Shown: in pieces, positions 17,051 through 25,545 of the stretch | How the letters are laid out: every line of letters begins with the position of its first letter | Position numbering within the stretch: the stretch's first letter is position 1 | From: CAWFKW01 sp963816535 | GTDB taxonomy: Bacteria > Bacteroidota > Ignavibacteria > Tepidaquicellales > OLB5 | Direction of reading: 5' to 3' | DNA length: 64,000 bases | Assembly (NCBI GenBank): GCA_963816535.1 | Contig: CAWFKW010000006.1 | Coordinates: forward strand, 620,001-684,000 | Notes under the pieces: model-generated | Told to the model about the DNA's origin: nothing | Database searches by the model: none | Seen by the model: the letters and a program-made list of their open reading frames with translations, nothing else | Made by a program: the position numbers and the translations under genes

Positions 17051-19084
17051 ATGAAATTCAAAACAAGTTTTATCGTAGCGGCGCTTTTTATTATTTTTCT
17101 CTCGCGAAACACATATTCTCAGGAAGATAATTATAGAAATATTGAGGATTTGGTCATGTCAAATAAGGACGACAGCGTTAAATATTTTGGAAACATCACA
17201 GCGCCCGATTTCCCGCAGGGAGCGGAGTGGCTTAATACCGACCATCCGATTTCTATTAAAGACCTTAGGGGCAAAATTGTATTGCTTGATTTCTGGACGT
17301 TCTGCTGTATTAATTGTATTCATATAATGCCGGATCTGAAAAAGCTGGAGGAGAAATATAAAGATGAGCTGGTTGTAATTGGCGTCCACTCGGCAAAATT
17401 CCTTACCGAACGCGGAACGGATAACATCCGGCAGGCGATTTTGAGATATGAAATAAATCATCCTGTAATAAACGATAAAGATTTTTCCGTATGGAACAGC
17501 TATACCGCAAATGCCTGGCCGACGCTTGTATTGATTGATCCCCGCGGAAAGGTCATCGGCAAAACCACCGGCGAAGGCGTCTATGACATATTTGACCCGA
17601 TAATTTCCTCAGCGATACAGGAATATGACAAAGAAGGTGAGCCGTTAAACCGTACGGCTATAAAGTTCGCATTAGAAAAAGATAAAGCCCCAAAAGCGCT
17701 GCTTTCTTATCCAGGCAAAATAGCCGCTGACGCAACATCTCAGAGATTGTTTATTTCGGATTCGAATAACAACAGAATACTCGTATTGAAATTAAATGAT
17801 ACCGGCGATGAAGTGAAAGTTGAAGAAGTAATTGGTTCAGGTAAAGAAGGCAAACAGGACGGCTCTTACGCGGAAGCCCGGTTTTTCCGCCCGCAGGGAG
17901 TCGCATACAGCAACGATAAACTTTATGTAGCCGATACGGAAAATCATTTGATAAGAGAAATTGACCTTACAGCTAAACAAGTCAAGACCATTGCTGGAAC
18001 CGGCTCTCAATCGACAAAATATGGTTTTATAAACGGTAAGGCGGATGAGACCGCGTTGAATTCGCCGTGGGATTTGATTGTAGTTGATAATAAGCTTTAC
18101 ATAGCTATGGCAGGCGCGCACCAGATATGGGTGATGGATTTGAATAGCGGCGAAATAGGAACTTATGCAGGAAGCGGCCGCGAAAATATTGTTGATGGCG
18201 CATTCCAGACCTGTGCGCTGGCGCAAACAAGCGGCATAACAACCGACGGAATGAAATTATATTTTGCAGACAGCGAAGTAAGCGGAATCCGCTCTGCTGA
18301 TCTAGTTCCAAACGGAAAAGTAAAAACCATTGTGGGAACGGGGCTGTTTGATTTTGGGGATATTGACGGAACGGGAAGCGACGCTAAATTGCAGCACCCT
18401 ATCGGCATTGTTTATAACAGCATAGACCGACTTTTGTATATTGCGGATACTTATAATAATAAAATCAAAGTTATCGATCCGAAAACAAAAGAAGCAAAAA
18501 CCTATTCGGGCACGGGATTTGCCGGCAACAAAGACGGAGTTGAAGACGCCCAATTCAATGAGCCAAACGGACTTACCATTGTAAACGGTAAAATTTATGT
18601 GACCGATACGAATAATGACCTCATTAGAGTGATTGATATGCAGACCAAAGAAGTGAAGACTGTTAAGATTACAAATCCTGATAAGCTTATGGCAAATGTA
18701 AAAGCCGATAAGAACCGCAAGATCGAGAACGCAATTCAGCTAAACGCAGTTAATTTAAAAAGCGGCGCTGTGAATCTGAAATTTAATTTTAAGCTGCCTG
18801 AAGGATATCACATTAATCCCGATGCGCTGCCGGAAGTTAGCGTTTGGTCGGATGATAAGACTGCTGAAACTACCGACAGCGATATCAGCTCGGCTGTATC
18901 TATGTTTGATGTGCCCGTTAAGATCAATAATGCAAACGGCAAAATCAACGTGGAAGTGCTAATTTATTACTGTGACACCGAGAATGCCGGCATCTGTAAA
19001 TTCCGCGATCTGTTTTTCGAGATTCCCGTTACAGTCGCATCCTCCGGAAACGATGCTGTTGATATAAGTTATACATTGAATTGA
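17051..19084 (+). CDS. Secreted thioredoxin-like protein with NHL-repeat propeller (NHLRC2-like)
   Basis: 677 residues from ATG 17051. The signal peptide covers about 1-24. A thioredoxin-fold domain follows with the redox pair CINC at 86-89 in 'FWTFCCINCIHIMPDL', then NHL repeats from about 190 to 545 ('LYVADTENHLIREID', 'LYIADTYNNKIKVID', 'IYVTDTNNDLIRVID') that would form a six-bladed propeller, and a beta-rich C-terminal domain of about 120 residues. This order matches bacterial NHLRC2-like proteins. The likely location is the periplasm, with a thiol-redox or scaffolding role; the partner is unknown. It is divergent from nifJ. An upstream in-frame TTG (17030) lacks support, since the signal peptide starts at the ATG. 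Confidence 0.87.
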   Translation: MKFKTSFIVAALFIIFLSRNTYSQEDNYRNIEDLVMSNKDDSVKYFGNITAPDFPQGAEWLNTDHPISIKDLRGKIVLLDFWTFCCINCIHIMPDLKKLEEKYKDELVVIGVHSAKFLTERGTDNIRQAILRYEINHPVINDKDFSVWNSYTANAWPTLVLIDPRGKVIGKTTGEGVYDIFDPIISSAIQEYDKEGEPLNRTAIKFALEKDKAPKALLSYPGKIAADATSQRLFISDSNNNRILVLKLNDTGDEVKVEEVIGSGKEGKQDGSYAEARFFRPQGVAYSNDKLYVADTENHLIREIDLTAKQVKTIAGTGSQSTKYGFINGKADETALNSPWDLIVVDNKLYIAMAGAHQIWVMDLNSGEIGTYAGSGRENIVDGAFQTCALAQTSGITTDGMKLYFADSEVSGIRSADLVPNGKVKTIVGTGLFDFGDIDGTGSDAKLQHPIGIVYNSIDRLLYIADTYNNKIKVIDPKTKEAKTYSGTGFAGNKDGVEDAQFNEPNGLTIVNGKIYVTDTNNDLIRVIDMQTKEVKTVKITNPDKLMANVKADKNRKIENAIQLNAVNLKSGAVNLKFNFKLPEGYHINPDALPEVSVWSDDKTAETTDSDISSAVSMFDVPVKINNANGKINVEVLIYYCDTENAGICKFRDLFFEIPVTVASSGNDAVDISYTLN

Positions 19085-19087
19085 CTG

Positions 19088-19136
19088 GTAGGGGACGCCC
19101 GCCTGCGGAACGGGCAGGCATATATGCGTCCCCTAC
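19088..19136. repeat. Palindromic repeat, terminator-like, after the thioredoxin/NHL gene
   Basis: Perfect 11-bp arms GTAGGGGACGC and GCGTCCCCTAC enclose a nested smaller palindrome. It begins 3 bases past the stop codon. No strong T tract follows, so it may be a REP-like repeat rather than a terminator. The gap to 19372 also holds the imperfect second copy of the 'GGAGTGCATCGAC' repeat and the palindrome TTCCCGATCAGGTCGGGAA. Confidence 0.65.
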
Positions 19137-19372
19137 GATAAACCTCCGTTTCACAGGTTTTATAATATATTTTTGTTTTGTTATTTGTTCTTGGGAGTGC
19201 ATCGACCGTGTCAATGCTGCGCTGACACAGTCAGCGCATTCCAAAATAAAACTTGATTTTTTGTAGAGCTTAGACTTAAACATCTTGAAAAAAATGTACT
19301 GGATTCCCGATCAGGTCGGGAATGCCAAGCTAAAAATCAATTCGTCCCCTACGTTTAAATAAATCACCTTTA

Positions 19373-20428
19373 CTATTCACCTCCCGTTGTTGTCTTTAGC
19401 AAATACATTCCTCTAGGGCTTATTGCATATCCAACTTTATCATTAATGAAGAATATTGAACCTAGCGCAGGAGGGCATAAGGCATTCCATGTATTACCAT
19501 CATCTTTTGTTACACGCAGTAAATTATTACTTAACTCAAATTGGATGCTGTCCTTAAAAATTGAATTCTTTTTAGGGAAATAATTTTGATATTCATTTTC
19601 ATTCACGATACGTTTCGTATTCCAATTTATCCCGCCATCAGAAGTTGTCAATATATAATATATAGAATAAAAAATATCAAAATCCTGATTTACTTTGAAT
19701 GCTCTCAAATAGCCGGTATTCTCATTTTCAAAATATATTTCCTCAAATTCAAGGCCGGGGAAATCTAGTTTAATCCAGTTCCTGCCCTCGTCTGTTGTTT
19801 TCAAAACCCTGTCAAAACCTATTACAAATCCGGTATTTTGGTTAAGGAAACATATCGATTTAAAACACCCTGCATTTTCAAATAACCGAGTCTCCCAGTT
19901 TTTTCCTCCATCGGTAGTATGCAAGATTGCCCCATTATCGCATGTTAATCCATTGCCTGCAACCATATTCTTTCCGCCTACAGCCCATCCTGTATTTTCA
20001 TCTTTGAAATAAATATTATTAAAAATGTATAATGTATCAAAGAAGACTATATCCCAATTATTTTTTTCAAGATTAACAAATTCCAAGCTTCTTGTTCTTT
20101 TCGGGACTTCAATCACATCAGTGTCCACTTTGATTTTCAAGACAAAAGTAAACAATCTGTCTCTTAATAAAGGGAATTCGATTGTCATTTCTGTATCAGA
20201 ATTGCCAATATATGATGCGTGAAATGTTTGTAAACCATTTGGAACTTTTGAAATTTGGCATATTCCATTATCATCTGTACCGCATATAAAATTTGTTCCC
20301 TTAATTTTTATTATAGCTCCTGGAAGAGGTTCATAATTATTATCCAGAACCAAGCCTTTAAACGTATTGTTCTGGGCGATGCCATTTATTGTTAGTATGA
20401 ATATAAGTGTGCAGAAATAAAGTCTCAT
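19373..20428 (-). CDS. Secreted protein with carboxypeptidase-regulatory-like domain and YCF48/BNR-type repeats
   Basis: 351 residues. A signal peptide (1-18) is followed by a CarboxypepD-regulatory-like beta-sandwich ('FKGLVLDNNYEPLPGAIIKI', about 23-100), then repeats of the photosystem-II-stability/YCF48 type: 'NTGWAVGGKN...GAILHTTDGGKNW', 'NTGFVIGFDRVLKTTDEGRNW', 'NTGYLRAF...TTSDGGINW', 'VGYAIS'. Such propellers are common in secreted FCB-group proteins; no enzymatic site is visible. It stands alone. Local base composition is more AT-rich than its neighbours, which may hint at a more recent origin. Confidence 0.75.
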   Translation of the reverse strand: MRLYFCTLIFILTINGIAQNNTFKGLVLDNNYEPLPGAIIKIKGTNFICGTDDNGICQISKVPNGLQTFHASYIGNSDTEMTIEFPLLRDRLFTFVLKIKVDTDVIEVPKRTRSLEFVNLEKNNWDIVFFDTLYIFNNIYFKDENTGWAVGGKNMVAGNGLTCDNGAILHTTDGGKNWETRLFENAGCFKSICFLNQNTGFVIGFDRVLKTTDEGRNWIKLDFPGLEFEEIYFENENTGYLRAFKVNQDFDIFYSIYYILTTSDGGINWNTKRIVNENEYQNYFPKKNSIFKDSIQFELSNNLLRVTKDDGNTWNALCPPALGSIFFINDKVGYAISPRGMYLLKTTTGGE

Positions 20429-20843
20429 AACTTAAACTCTAATTACTTTAAAATTATGAGATTATTTCAGTAAATAAAGGTAAAAATTGGATTTTATAAA
20501 AGGCTGGTTTTCTCGTATCCTTATTTTCTTTTCAAAAATACTAGCAATTAATTGATAGATTGTTTCATTTCTTTTATCTCTCCGTGTTCTCTGTGTACTC
20601 TGCGTGAAATTGATCTATTGTAGCAGAAAGCAAACCAAGATTCCCGCCTTCGCGGGAATGACAGGAAACGGTATTTTCTTGCCGCTGTTGGCGCATGAGG
20701 CGGGAATCTTCGCTTATCATTCGCCGGACTTCGTTGCGTCAGGTCTCTGACCTGACGCGTGTCAGGAGGAAACTCCTGACACAACCCGAATACTTCCGTC
20801 TTTTTCCTTACATCCTAATAATTTTACCTTTAATTTTGTAATA
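20429..20843. repeat. Gene-free gap with palindromic repeats
   Basis: 415 bases. A TTCCCGCCTTCGCGGGAA palindrome lies at about 20641, and a double palindrome spans 20736-20785: GCGTCAGGTC/GACCTGACGC followed by GTGTCAGGAG/CTCCTGACAC. The double palindrome recurs almost exactly at 31526-31578. No gene is seen; the ORF in this stretch is translated repeat. Confidence 0.75.
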
Positions 20844-21827
20844 ATGAAGACTCTCGTAACCGAATCAATCAAAAAAGCCGCATCGTTCATAAAAAAAGGG
20901 GATGTTGTCGCTTTTCCTACGGAAACTGTTTATGGACTCGGCGCAAATGTTTATGATATAGAAGCCATCAAAAAAATTTACACCGCTAAGGGCAGGCCGT
21001 TTGATAATCCTCTGATAGTCCATGTTGCTTCTAAGAAAGATATTTTAGTATTGGCAAGCGAGATCCCCGAATTGGCAAAGAACATAATCCGAGATTACTT
21101 TCCAGGCCCCATAACTGTGATACTTAGAAGAAATGAACTTATTTCAAGGCTTGTTACAGCCGGACTTGGTACCATTGCGATCCGCATGCCATCTTCCAGG
21201 GTTGCGCTTGATTTTATCAAAGAATGCGGCGTACCTATTGCCGCGCCATCGGCAAACCTATCAGGCTCGCCATCGCCTACAAGCTATGAACATGTGCTGG
21301 AAGACTTTGACGGAATGATCCCGTGTGTGCTGAAAGGGCCCAATGCCAAACACGGACTTGAATCGACCGTAATTGACTGTTCTTCGAGCATTCCGCATAT
21401 ACTGAGACCCGGAGTCATAACTTTAGAGCAGCTTAAAGGATTGAACGAGAGAGTGGCATACCAGGCAAGAACCGGAAAGATAAAAAGTCCGGGGCAGAAG
21501 TATAAACATTACGCGCCGAAGGCAAAAGTTGTATTGCTCCCGAACGGGTGCAAAGAATTGCCTGCATCGGATTCCAAGAAACTCAGGTCTTATATTGGAA
21601 TTTCGCGTCCCGGGAATCTGGATGGAATCGCATCGGTCAGGATATGCGATGACATGAACGACTACGCTAAAAATCTCTTTTCTTACTTCAGGCAATGCGA
21701 CAGGGAAGAAATGAAAATAATTTATGCTGAAAAAGTTTCCGAGGAAGGTATTGGATTAGCTATTATGAACAGGCTTAAAAAAGCTTCAGCTAGAAATGTA
21801 AAAGTCAAAATTCAAATATTAAAATGA
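20844..21827 (+). CDS. sua5: L-threonylcarbamoyladenylate synthase (Sua5/YwlC type)
   Basis: 327 residues, the long form with a YrdC domain plus a C-terminal Sua5 domain. Diagnostic segments are 'GDVVAFPTETVYGLGANV' (about 18-35), 'AKGRPFDNPLIVHV' and 'PIAAPSANLSGSPSPTS'. The linker 'PGQKYKHYAPKAKVVLLP' marks the start of the Sua5 domain. The enzyme makes threonylcarbamoyl-AMP from threonine, bicarbonate and ATP for the t6A37 modification of ANN-decoding tRNAs. ATG 20844 fits the family N-terminus. It stands alone; an inverted repeat with AT-rich arms follows the stop (21822-21900). Confidence 0.93.
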   Translation: MKTLVTESIKKAASFIKKGDVVAFPTETVYGLGANVYDIEAIKKIYTAKGRPFDNPLIVHVASKKDILVLASEIPELAKNIIRDYFPGPITVILRRNELISRLVTAGLGTIAIRMPSSRVALDFIKECGVPIAAPSANLSGSPSPTSYEHVLEDFDGMIPCVLKGPNAKHGLESTVIDCSSSIPHILRPGVITLEQLKGLNERVAYQARTGKIKSPGQKYKHYAPKAKVVLLPNGCKELPASDSKKLRSYIGISRPGNLDGIASVRICDDMNDYAKNLFSYFRQCDREEMKIIYAEKVSEEGIGLAIMNRLKKASARNVKVKIQILK

Positions 21828-21951
21828 CAATATAAAATTCAAAATAGATTTTAAATCTGAGTATTACATTTTGATTTTTGAATTGTCATTTTGACTTTTA
21901 ATTTTTTATATTTAATTTTCTTGTTTCTTGTTTCTTGTTAATTGTTAACTG

Positions 21952-22812
21952 CTAATTGTTAGGATACCATCTTCTCACAACAAACCTTTCTCCGCTTGAA
22001 CTGTCATAATTATTTACCGGGGTCCGGGAACTCATGATATTCTGTATTGTTTCCAGGAGATCGGTTTTAACTACGCCGCCTTTCGAAAGCCCGCTCTGTA
22101 TGGCGGTCTTTTCGTCATAGACATAGATTACATGTCCGTCCCATACCATCATATCAAGCGGCTTCACCTTATCTGCGATTTGCTTTGCCGAAAGGCCCTC
22201 GATCTCAACGCCTTCTCCGTAATTAACCAGCTTGCTTGTATTGCGTTCAGTGTATCCGTTTGTTGCCTGGTACATTAAGCCAGAGCAATCGCAGCCCCGC
22301 AGGCTCCATTTATATTTTAAGTCGTCAGAAATATTCCCTTTCGGAGGATAATATTCCAGCAGTTTATCAATTCCGCCGATAAAATCGCCTCCCCAGCAAT
22401 ATTTTTCTCCGACTGCATTGTCAAGAAATTTATAAATCTCTGCTTTAGACGGTAATTTTTTCTGTCTCGGTTTTGGTTCTTTATCCATAACAGTAACAAA
22501 CCGGCTGTCAATATATAGCAGCGAACCGTACTCGTACTCATCGCATTTGCAGTTATAAATTTTATGGTCGCCGTAGTCATATTCGCCCTGAAGTTCAAAT
22601 ACTGTCCCGGGCAGCGCTATAAACTCCATTTCGCGGATAAGTCCCTCATTGTCGATTCGTATCGTCATTCCGTCTGCGCCGCCAAAAACGCCGGGAAAAT
22701 CGGGACTGTTCAAAACGGGCGTAGGTTCATTGGCCACAGCCCATAAATTTTGTGCGTGAGTAAAATCAGTAAGTGCAAGCATAAGTAAAGTTATTAAGAT
22801 TAATCTTCTCAT
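21952..22812 (-). CDS. NlpC/P60 family cysteine peptidase, secreted
   Basis: 286 residues with a signal peptide (1-20), a beta-rich region of about 100 residues, and a C-terminal NlpC/P60 domain. Catalytic Cys176 lies in 'GCDCSGLMYQ' and His227 in 'WDGHVIYVYD'; 'GEKYCWGGDF' near 135 matches the 'Y-x-WGG' start of these domains. Such enzymes cut peptide cross-bridges of peptidoglycan (D-iGlu-diaminopimelate bonds). An insert of about 25 residues between WGG and the Cys is longer than usual. The gene is convergent with sua5 and divergent from acpP. Confidence 0.82.
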   Translation of the reverse strand: MRRLILITLLMLALTDFTHAQNLWAVANEPTPVLNSPDFPGVFGGADGMTIRIDNEGLIREMEFIALPGTVFELQGEYDYGDHKIYNCKCDEYEYGSLLYIDSRFVTVMDKEPKPRQKKLPSKAEIYKFLDNAVGEKYCWGGDFIGGIDKLLEYYPPKGNISDDLKYKWSLRGCDCSGLMYQATNGYTERNTSKLVNYGEGVEIEGLSAKQIADKVKPLDMMVWDGHVIYVYDEKTAIQSGLSKGGVVKTDLLETIQNIMSSRTPVNNYDSSSGERFVVRRWYPNN

Positions 22813-23064
22813 TAGCTATACAATAATATCTATTTTAGTTTTAAGAATAAACAGTTATGGCTGAATTTGTTTCGCGCTTCATAATACCGCATTTCATTGA
22901 AAATTCACTAAATTCCGGTGACAGCGCTACATAATTGATAATTTCCCCTCCCTTTTTCTTTTCCCCATTTTTTCGTAAATTTGTAATTGATTTAAGGTTT
23001 TACTTTTCGTTTTTTTGGAAGAATTTTATCAAAATAATTATATAATTATAAAGGAGAAATTAAA

Positions 23065-23304
23065 ATGTCTGTTGACGTAGAAGCTCAAATAAAAGAGGCA
23101 ATTGTAGAAAAACTTGGTGTTGAAGAATCTAAGGTAACGCCAACAGCTTCGTTCATTAATGATTTAGGCGCTGATTCGTTAGATACGGTTGAACTGATCA
23201 TGGAGCTGGAAAACAGGTTCAATATCCAGATCCCCGATGAAGACCAGGAAAAGATCCAGACTGTAGGCGATGCAATTACCTATGTTAAGTCAAAGATATC
23301 ATAA
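23065..23304 (+). CDS. acpP: Acyl carrier protein
   Basis: 79 residues, acidic and helical, with the phosphopantetheine site Ser38 in 'DLGADSLDTVELIM'. It carries growing acyl chains in fatty acid synthesis. A good ribosome binding site (AAGGAG at 23051) precedes the ATG, unusual in this window and consistent with very high expression. It starts the acpP-fabF-rnc cluster, a standard arrangement; fabF begins 15 bases later. Confidence 0.97.
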   Translation: MSVDVEAQIKEAIVEKLGVEESKVTPTASFINDLGADSLDTVELIMELENRFNIQIPDEDQEKIQTVGDAITYVKSKIS

Positions 23305-23319
23305 CATATACCAAAAGCG

Positions 23320-24567
23320 ATGAATAGACGTGTTGTAGTTACGGGTGTCGGCGTTGTTTCTCCGATTGGCAACAATGTTGAGGATTTCTGGAAAAACCTG
23401 GTGGCCGGCGTAAGCGGAGCGGCTCCAATCACTTATTTCGATACGACTCATTTTGATACGAAATTTGCGTGCGAAGTCAAGAACTTTGATATTCTTAATT
23501 TTATCGACCGCAAGCTTGCCCAGCGGGTAGATCTGTTTACACAGTTCGCTCTTGCTTCGTCTGATATGGCTATTAAGGACTCAAGTATCGACTTTAAATC
23601 AGTTGACCCATATAAAGCAGGCGTTGTTTTTGGCTCAGGTATCGGCGGAATGTGGACGTATCAGAAAGAACAAACTAAGCTTTTTGAAAAGCAGGGCAAT
23701 CCCGACAGGATAAGCCCGTTTTTTATCCCAATGCTGATAGCTGATATTGCCGCAGGCAGAATTTCGATGAGGCACGGATTGAAAGGTCCCAACTATGCCA
23801 CAATCTCAGCTTGCACAACCTCAGCGCATTCTGTAGCCGATTCGGTTATGCTGATCCAGCGCGGAAATGCCGATGTGATGGTGACCGGCGGCTCAGAAGC
23901 GGTTATCTGCCCTATGGGCGTAGGCGGGTTTAATGCAATGAAAGCGCTTTCAACGCGCAATGACGACCCGACTAAAGCCTCCCGTCCGTTTGATAAAGAC
24001 AGGGACGGCTTTGTTATGGGTGAAGGCGGCGCTTCGTTAGTGCTTGAAGAAATGGAGTATGCCAAAGCGCGCGGCGCCAGGATTTATGCTGAAATAGCGG
24101 GGCTTGGTTTGACTGCCGATGCGCATCATATCACTGAACCGGATCCAACAGGCGGCGGTGTTGTTAACGCTATGCGCTTTGCGCTCGATGATGCAGGTCT
24201 GAATCCATGGGAGATCGATTGCGTTAACGCTCACGGCACTTCTACTTATTATAATGATAAGGGAGAAACCGAAGCCATCAAGCAGGTTTTTGGAGAGCAT
24301 GCTTACAGAATACCGGTGCATTCTGTTAAGTCGGAAGTCGGGCATCTGCTCGGCGCAGCCGGCGCTATTGAATCGATTGTAGCTGTTTTGACTATAAGAG
24401 ACGGAGTTATACCTCCGACTATTAATTATGAGAATCCCGATCCGGCGTGCGATTTGAATTATGTTCCGAACGTCGCGCTGAAGAAGGAAATAAATACCGT
24501 TATGAGCGATAACTCAGGTTTCGGAGGCCATAATACCGCGCTGATTTTTAAAAAGTTCGTTGAGTGA
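23320..24567 (+). CDS. fabF: 3-oxoacyl-ACP synthase II
   Basis: 415 residues. The catalytic triad is visible: Cys165 in 'TISACTTSAHS', His in 'NAHGTSTYYNDKGE' and His in 'VKSEVGHLLGAAG'. It elongates acyl-ACP with malonyl-ACP. Full length for the family. It sits between acpP and rnc, separated from rnc by 9 bases, so it is co-transcribed. Confidence 0.96.
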   Translation: MNRRVVVTGVGVVSPIGNNVEDFWKNLVAGVSGAAPITYFDTTHFDTKFACEVKNFDILNFIDRKLAQRVDLFTQFALASSDMAIKDSSIDFKSVDPYKAGVVFGSGIGGMWTYQKEQTKLFEKQGNPDRISPFFIPMLIADIAAGRISMRHGLKGPNYATISACTTSAHSVADSVMLIQRGNADVMVTGGSEAVICPMGVGGFNAMKALSTRNDDPTKASRPFDKDRDGFVMGEGGASLVLEEMEYAKARGARIYAEIAGLGLTADAHHITEPDPTGGGVVNAMRFALDDAGLNPWEIDCVNAHGTSTYYNDKGETEAIKQVFGEHAYRIPVHSVKSEVGHLLGAAGAIESIVAVLTIRDGVIPPTINYENPDPACDLNYVPNVALKKEINTVMSDNSGFGGHNTALIFKKFVE

Positions 24568-24576
24568 TAAAAGACT

Positions 24577-25395
24577 ATGTTCGGCGTACTTAAGACCCTC
24601 AGGAAATTCCTGCCAATACTTGGAAGGAAAAAAGGCGATGATGGATATGCCCAGATAGCGTCATTTGATTTTAAGGCTTTCCAGGATAGTATTGGTTATG
24701 AAATAATTCATAAGAACATTTTTATTAATGCTCTTACTCACCGGTCATTTATAAAATCCAAAAATGTTAACGGCCTGAAGCTTTCATCAAACGAGCGCCT
24801 CGAGTATCTCGGCGACGCTATATTAGATTCGGTTGTGGCGGAATATCTTTATAAGAATTTCCCTGAGTCTGAAGAAGGCGACCTCACTAAATTCCGTTCG
24901 GTGCTTGTGAACCAGCGTTTTTTGGCTGAACGTGCAAAAGAGATCGTGCTTCAGCATTACCTTCTTGCCGCCCCGACAGCGCTTAAATCAATTGAAGACG
25001 GTTACGACACAATATTATCCGACGCCTATGAAGCTTTGGTAGGCGCGATTTTTATGGACAGGGGATACGACGCGGCTAAGGAGTTTCTGAACGACCAGAT
25101 CTTTAAGAAACTTGACGTTAAATGGCTGAACCAGTTTGATGAAAACTATAAGAGCCGCCTTCTGGAGTATACTCAGGCTAATACCGATTTTGTGCCTGAA
25201 TATAAAGTAATAAACCAGGAAGGCCCGGAACATAATAAATTGTTTACTGTTGAAGTCTCTATAAATAACCTTGCGCTCGGCATCGGCAAAGGGCGCACAA
25301 AGAAACAGGCGGAACAGGAAGCCGCAAGCAACGCCTTCAAGAATATTGACGTTATCGAAAGAGAAGGCTTAAAGAAGAAAAAGAAAGAAAAGTAA
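24577..25395 (+). CDS. rnc: Ribonuclease III
   Basis: 272 residues. The RNase III signature 'NERLEYLGDAILDSVVAEYLY' (about 68-88) holds the catalytic acidic residues, with the second acidic site in 'DAYEALVGAIFMDRG'. A dsRNA-binding domain follows from about 188 ('YKSRLLEYTQAN' to 'KKQAEQEAASNAFKNI'), ending in a lysine-rich tail. An N-terminal extension of about 30 residues precedes the domain, common in Bacteroidota. It processes rRNA and other structured RNA. It is last in the acpP-fabF-rnc cluster. Confidence 0.95.
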   Translation: MFGVLKTLRKFLPILGRKKGDDGYAQIASFDFKAFQDSIGYEIIHKNIFINALTHRSFIKSKNVNGLKLSSNERLEYLGDAILDSVVAEYLYKNFPESEEGDLTKFRSVLVNQRFLAERAKEIVLQHYLLAAPTALKSIEDGYDTILSDAYEALVGAIFMDRGYDAAKEFLNDQIFKKLDVKWLNQFDENYKSRLLEYTQANTDFVPEYKVINQEGPEHNKLFTVEVSINNLALGIGKGRTKKQAEQEAASNAFKNIDVIEREGLKKKKKEK

Positions 25396-25430
25396 ATCAG
25401 ATGCCTCACTTCCCGCACACCATAGTTGCG

Positions 25431-25483
25431 CTTCCCCCTCTCCATATTGAGAGGGAGAAACGCCGAAGGCGTGGGGGTGAGGT
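25431..25483. repeat. CCCTCTCC/GGAGAGGG palindrome repeat (family B), copy 1
   Basis: A hairpin of CCCTCTCC with an A/T loop, then a small GCC/GGC hairpin, ending in 'GTGGGGGTGAGG'. Other copies lie at 28511-28566, 31596-31637, 42371-42412, 42931-42971, 45769-45808 (opposite orientation in some) and 63811-63860. All are intergenic. Confidence 0.75.
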
Positions 25484-25545
25484 AAAAACAAACAATACAA
25501 TTCCAGCCGCTAAGGCGGCCAAAAATAATAACTTAGGATTAAGAA

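Noticed and set aside
22857..22934. 25-codon ATG ORF upstream of acpP
   Set aside because: Too short to separate from chance, with no ribosome binding site and no link to acpP regulation that I can show.
25396..25545. Possible glycine riboswitch upstream of gcvP
   Set aside because: The gap is mostly a family B repeat; no tandem aptamer-like structure is visible.
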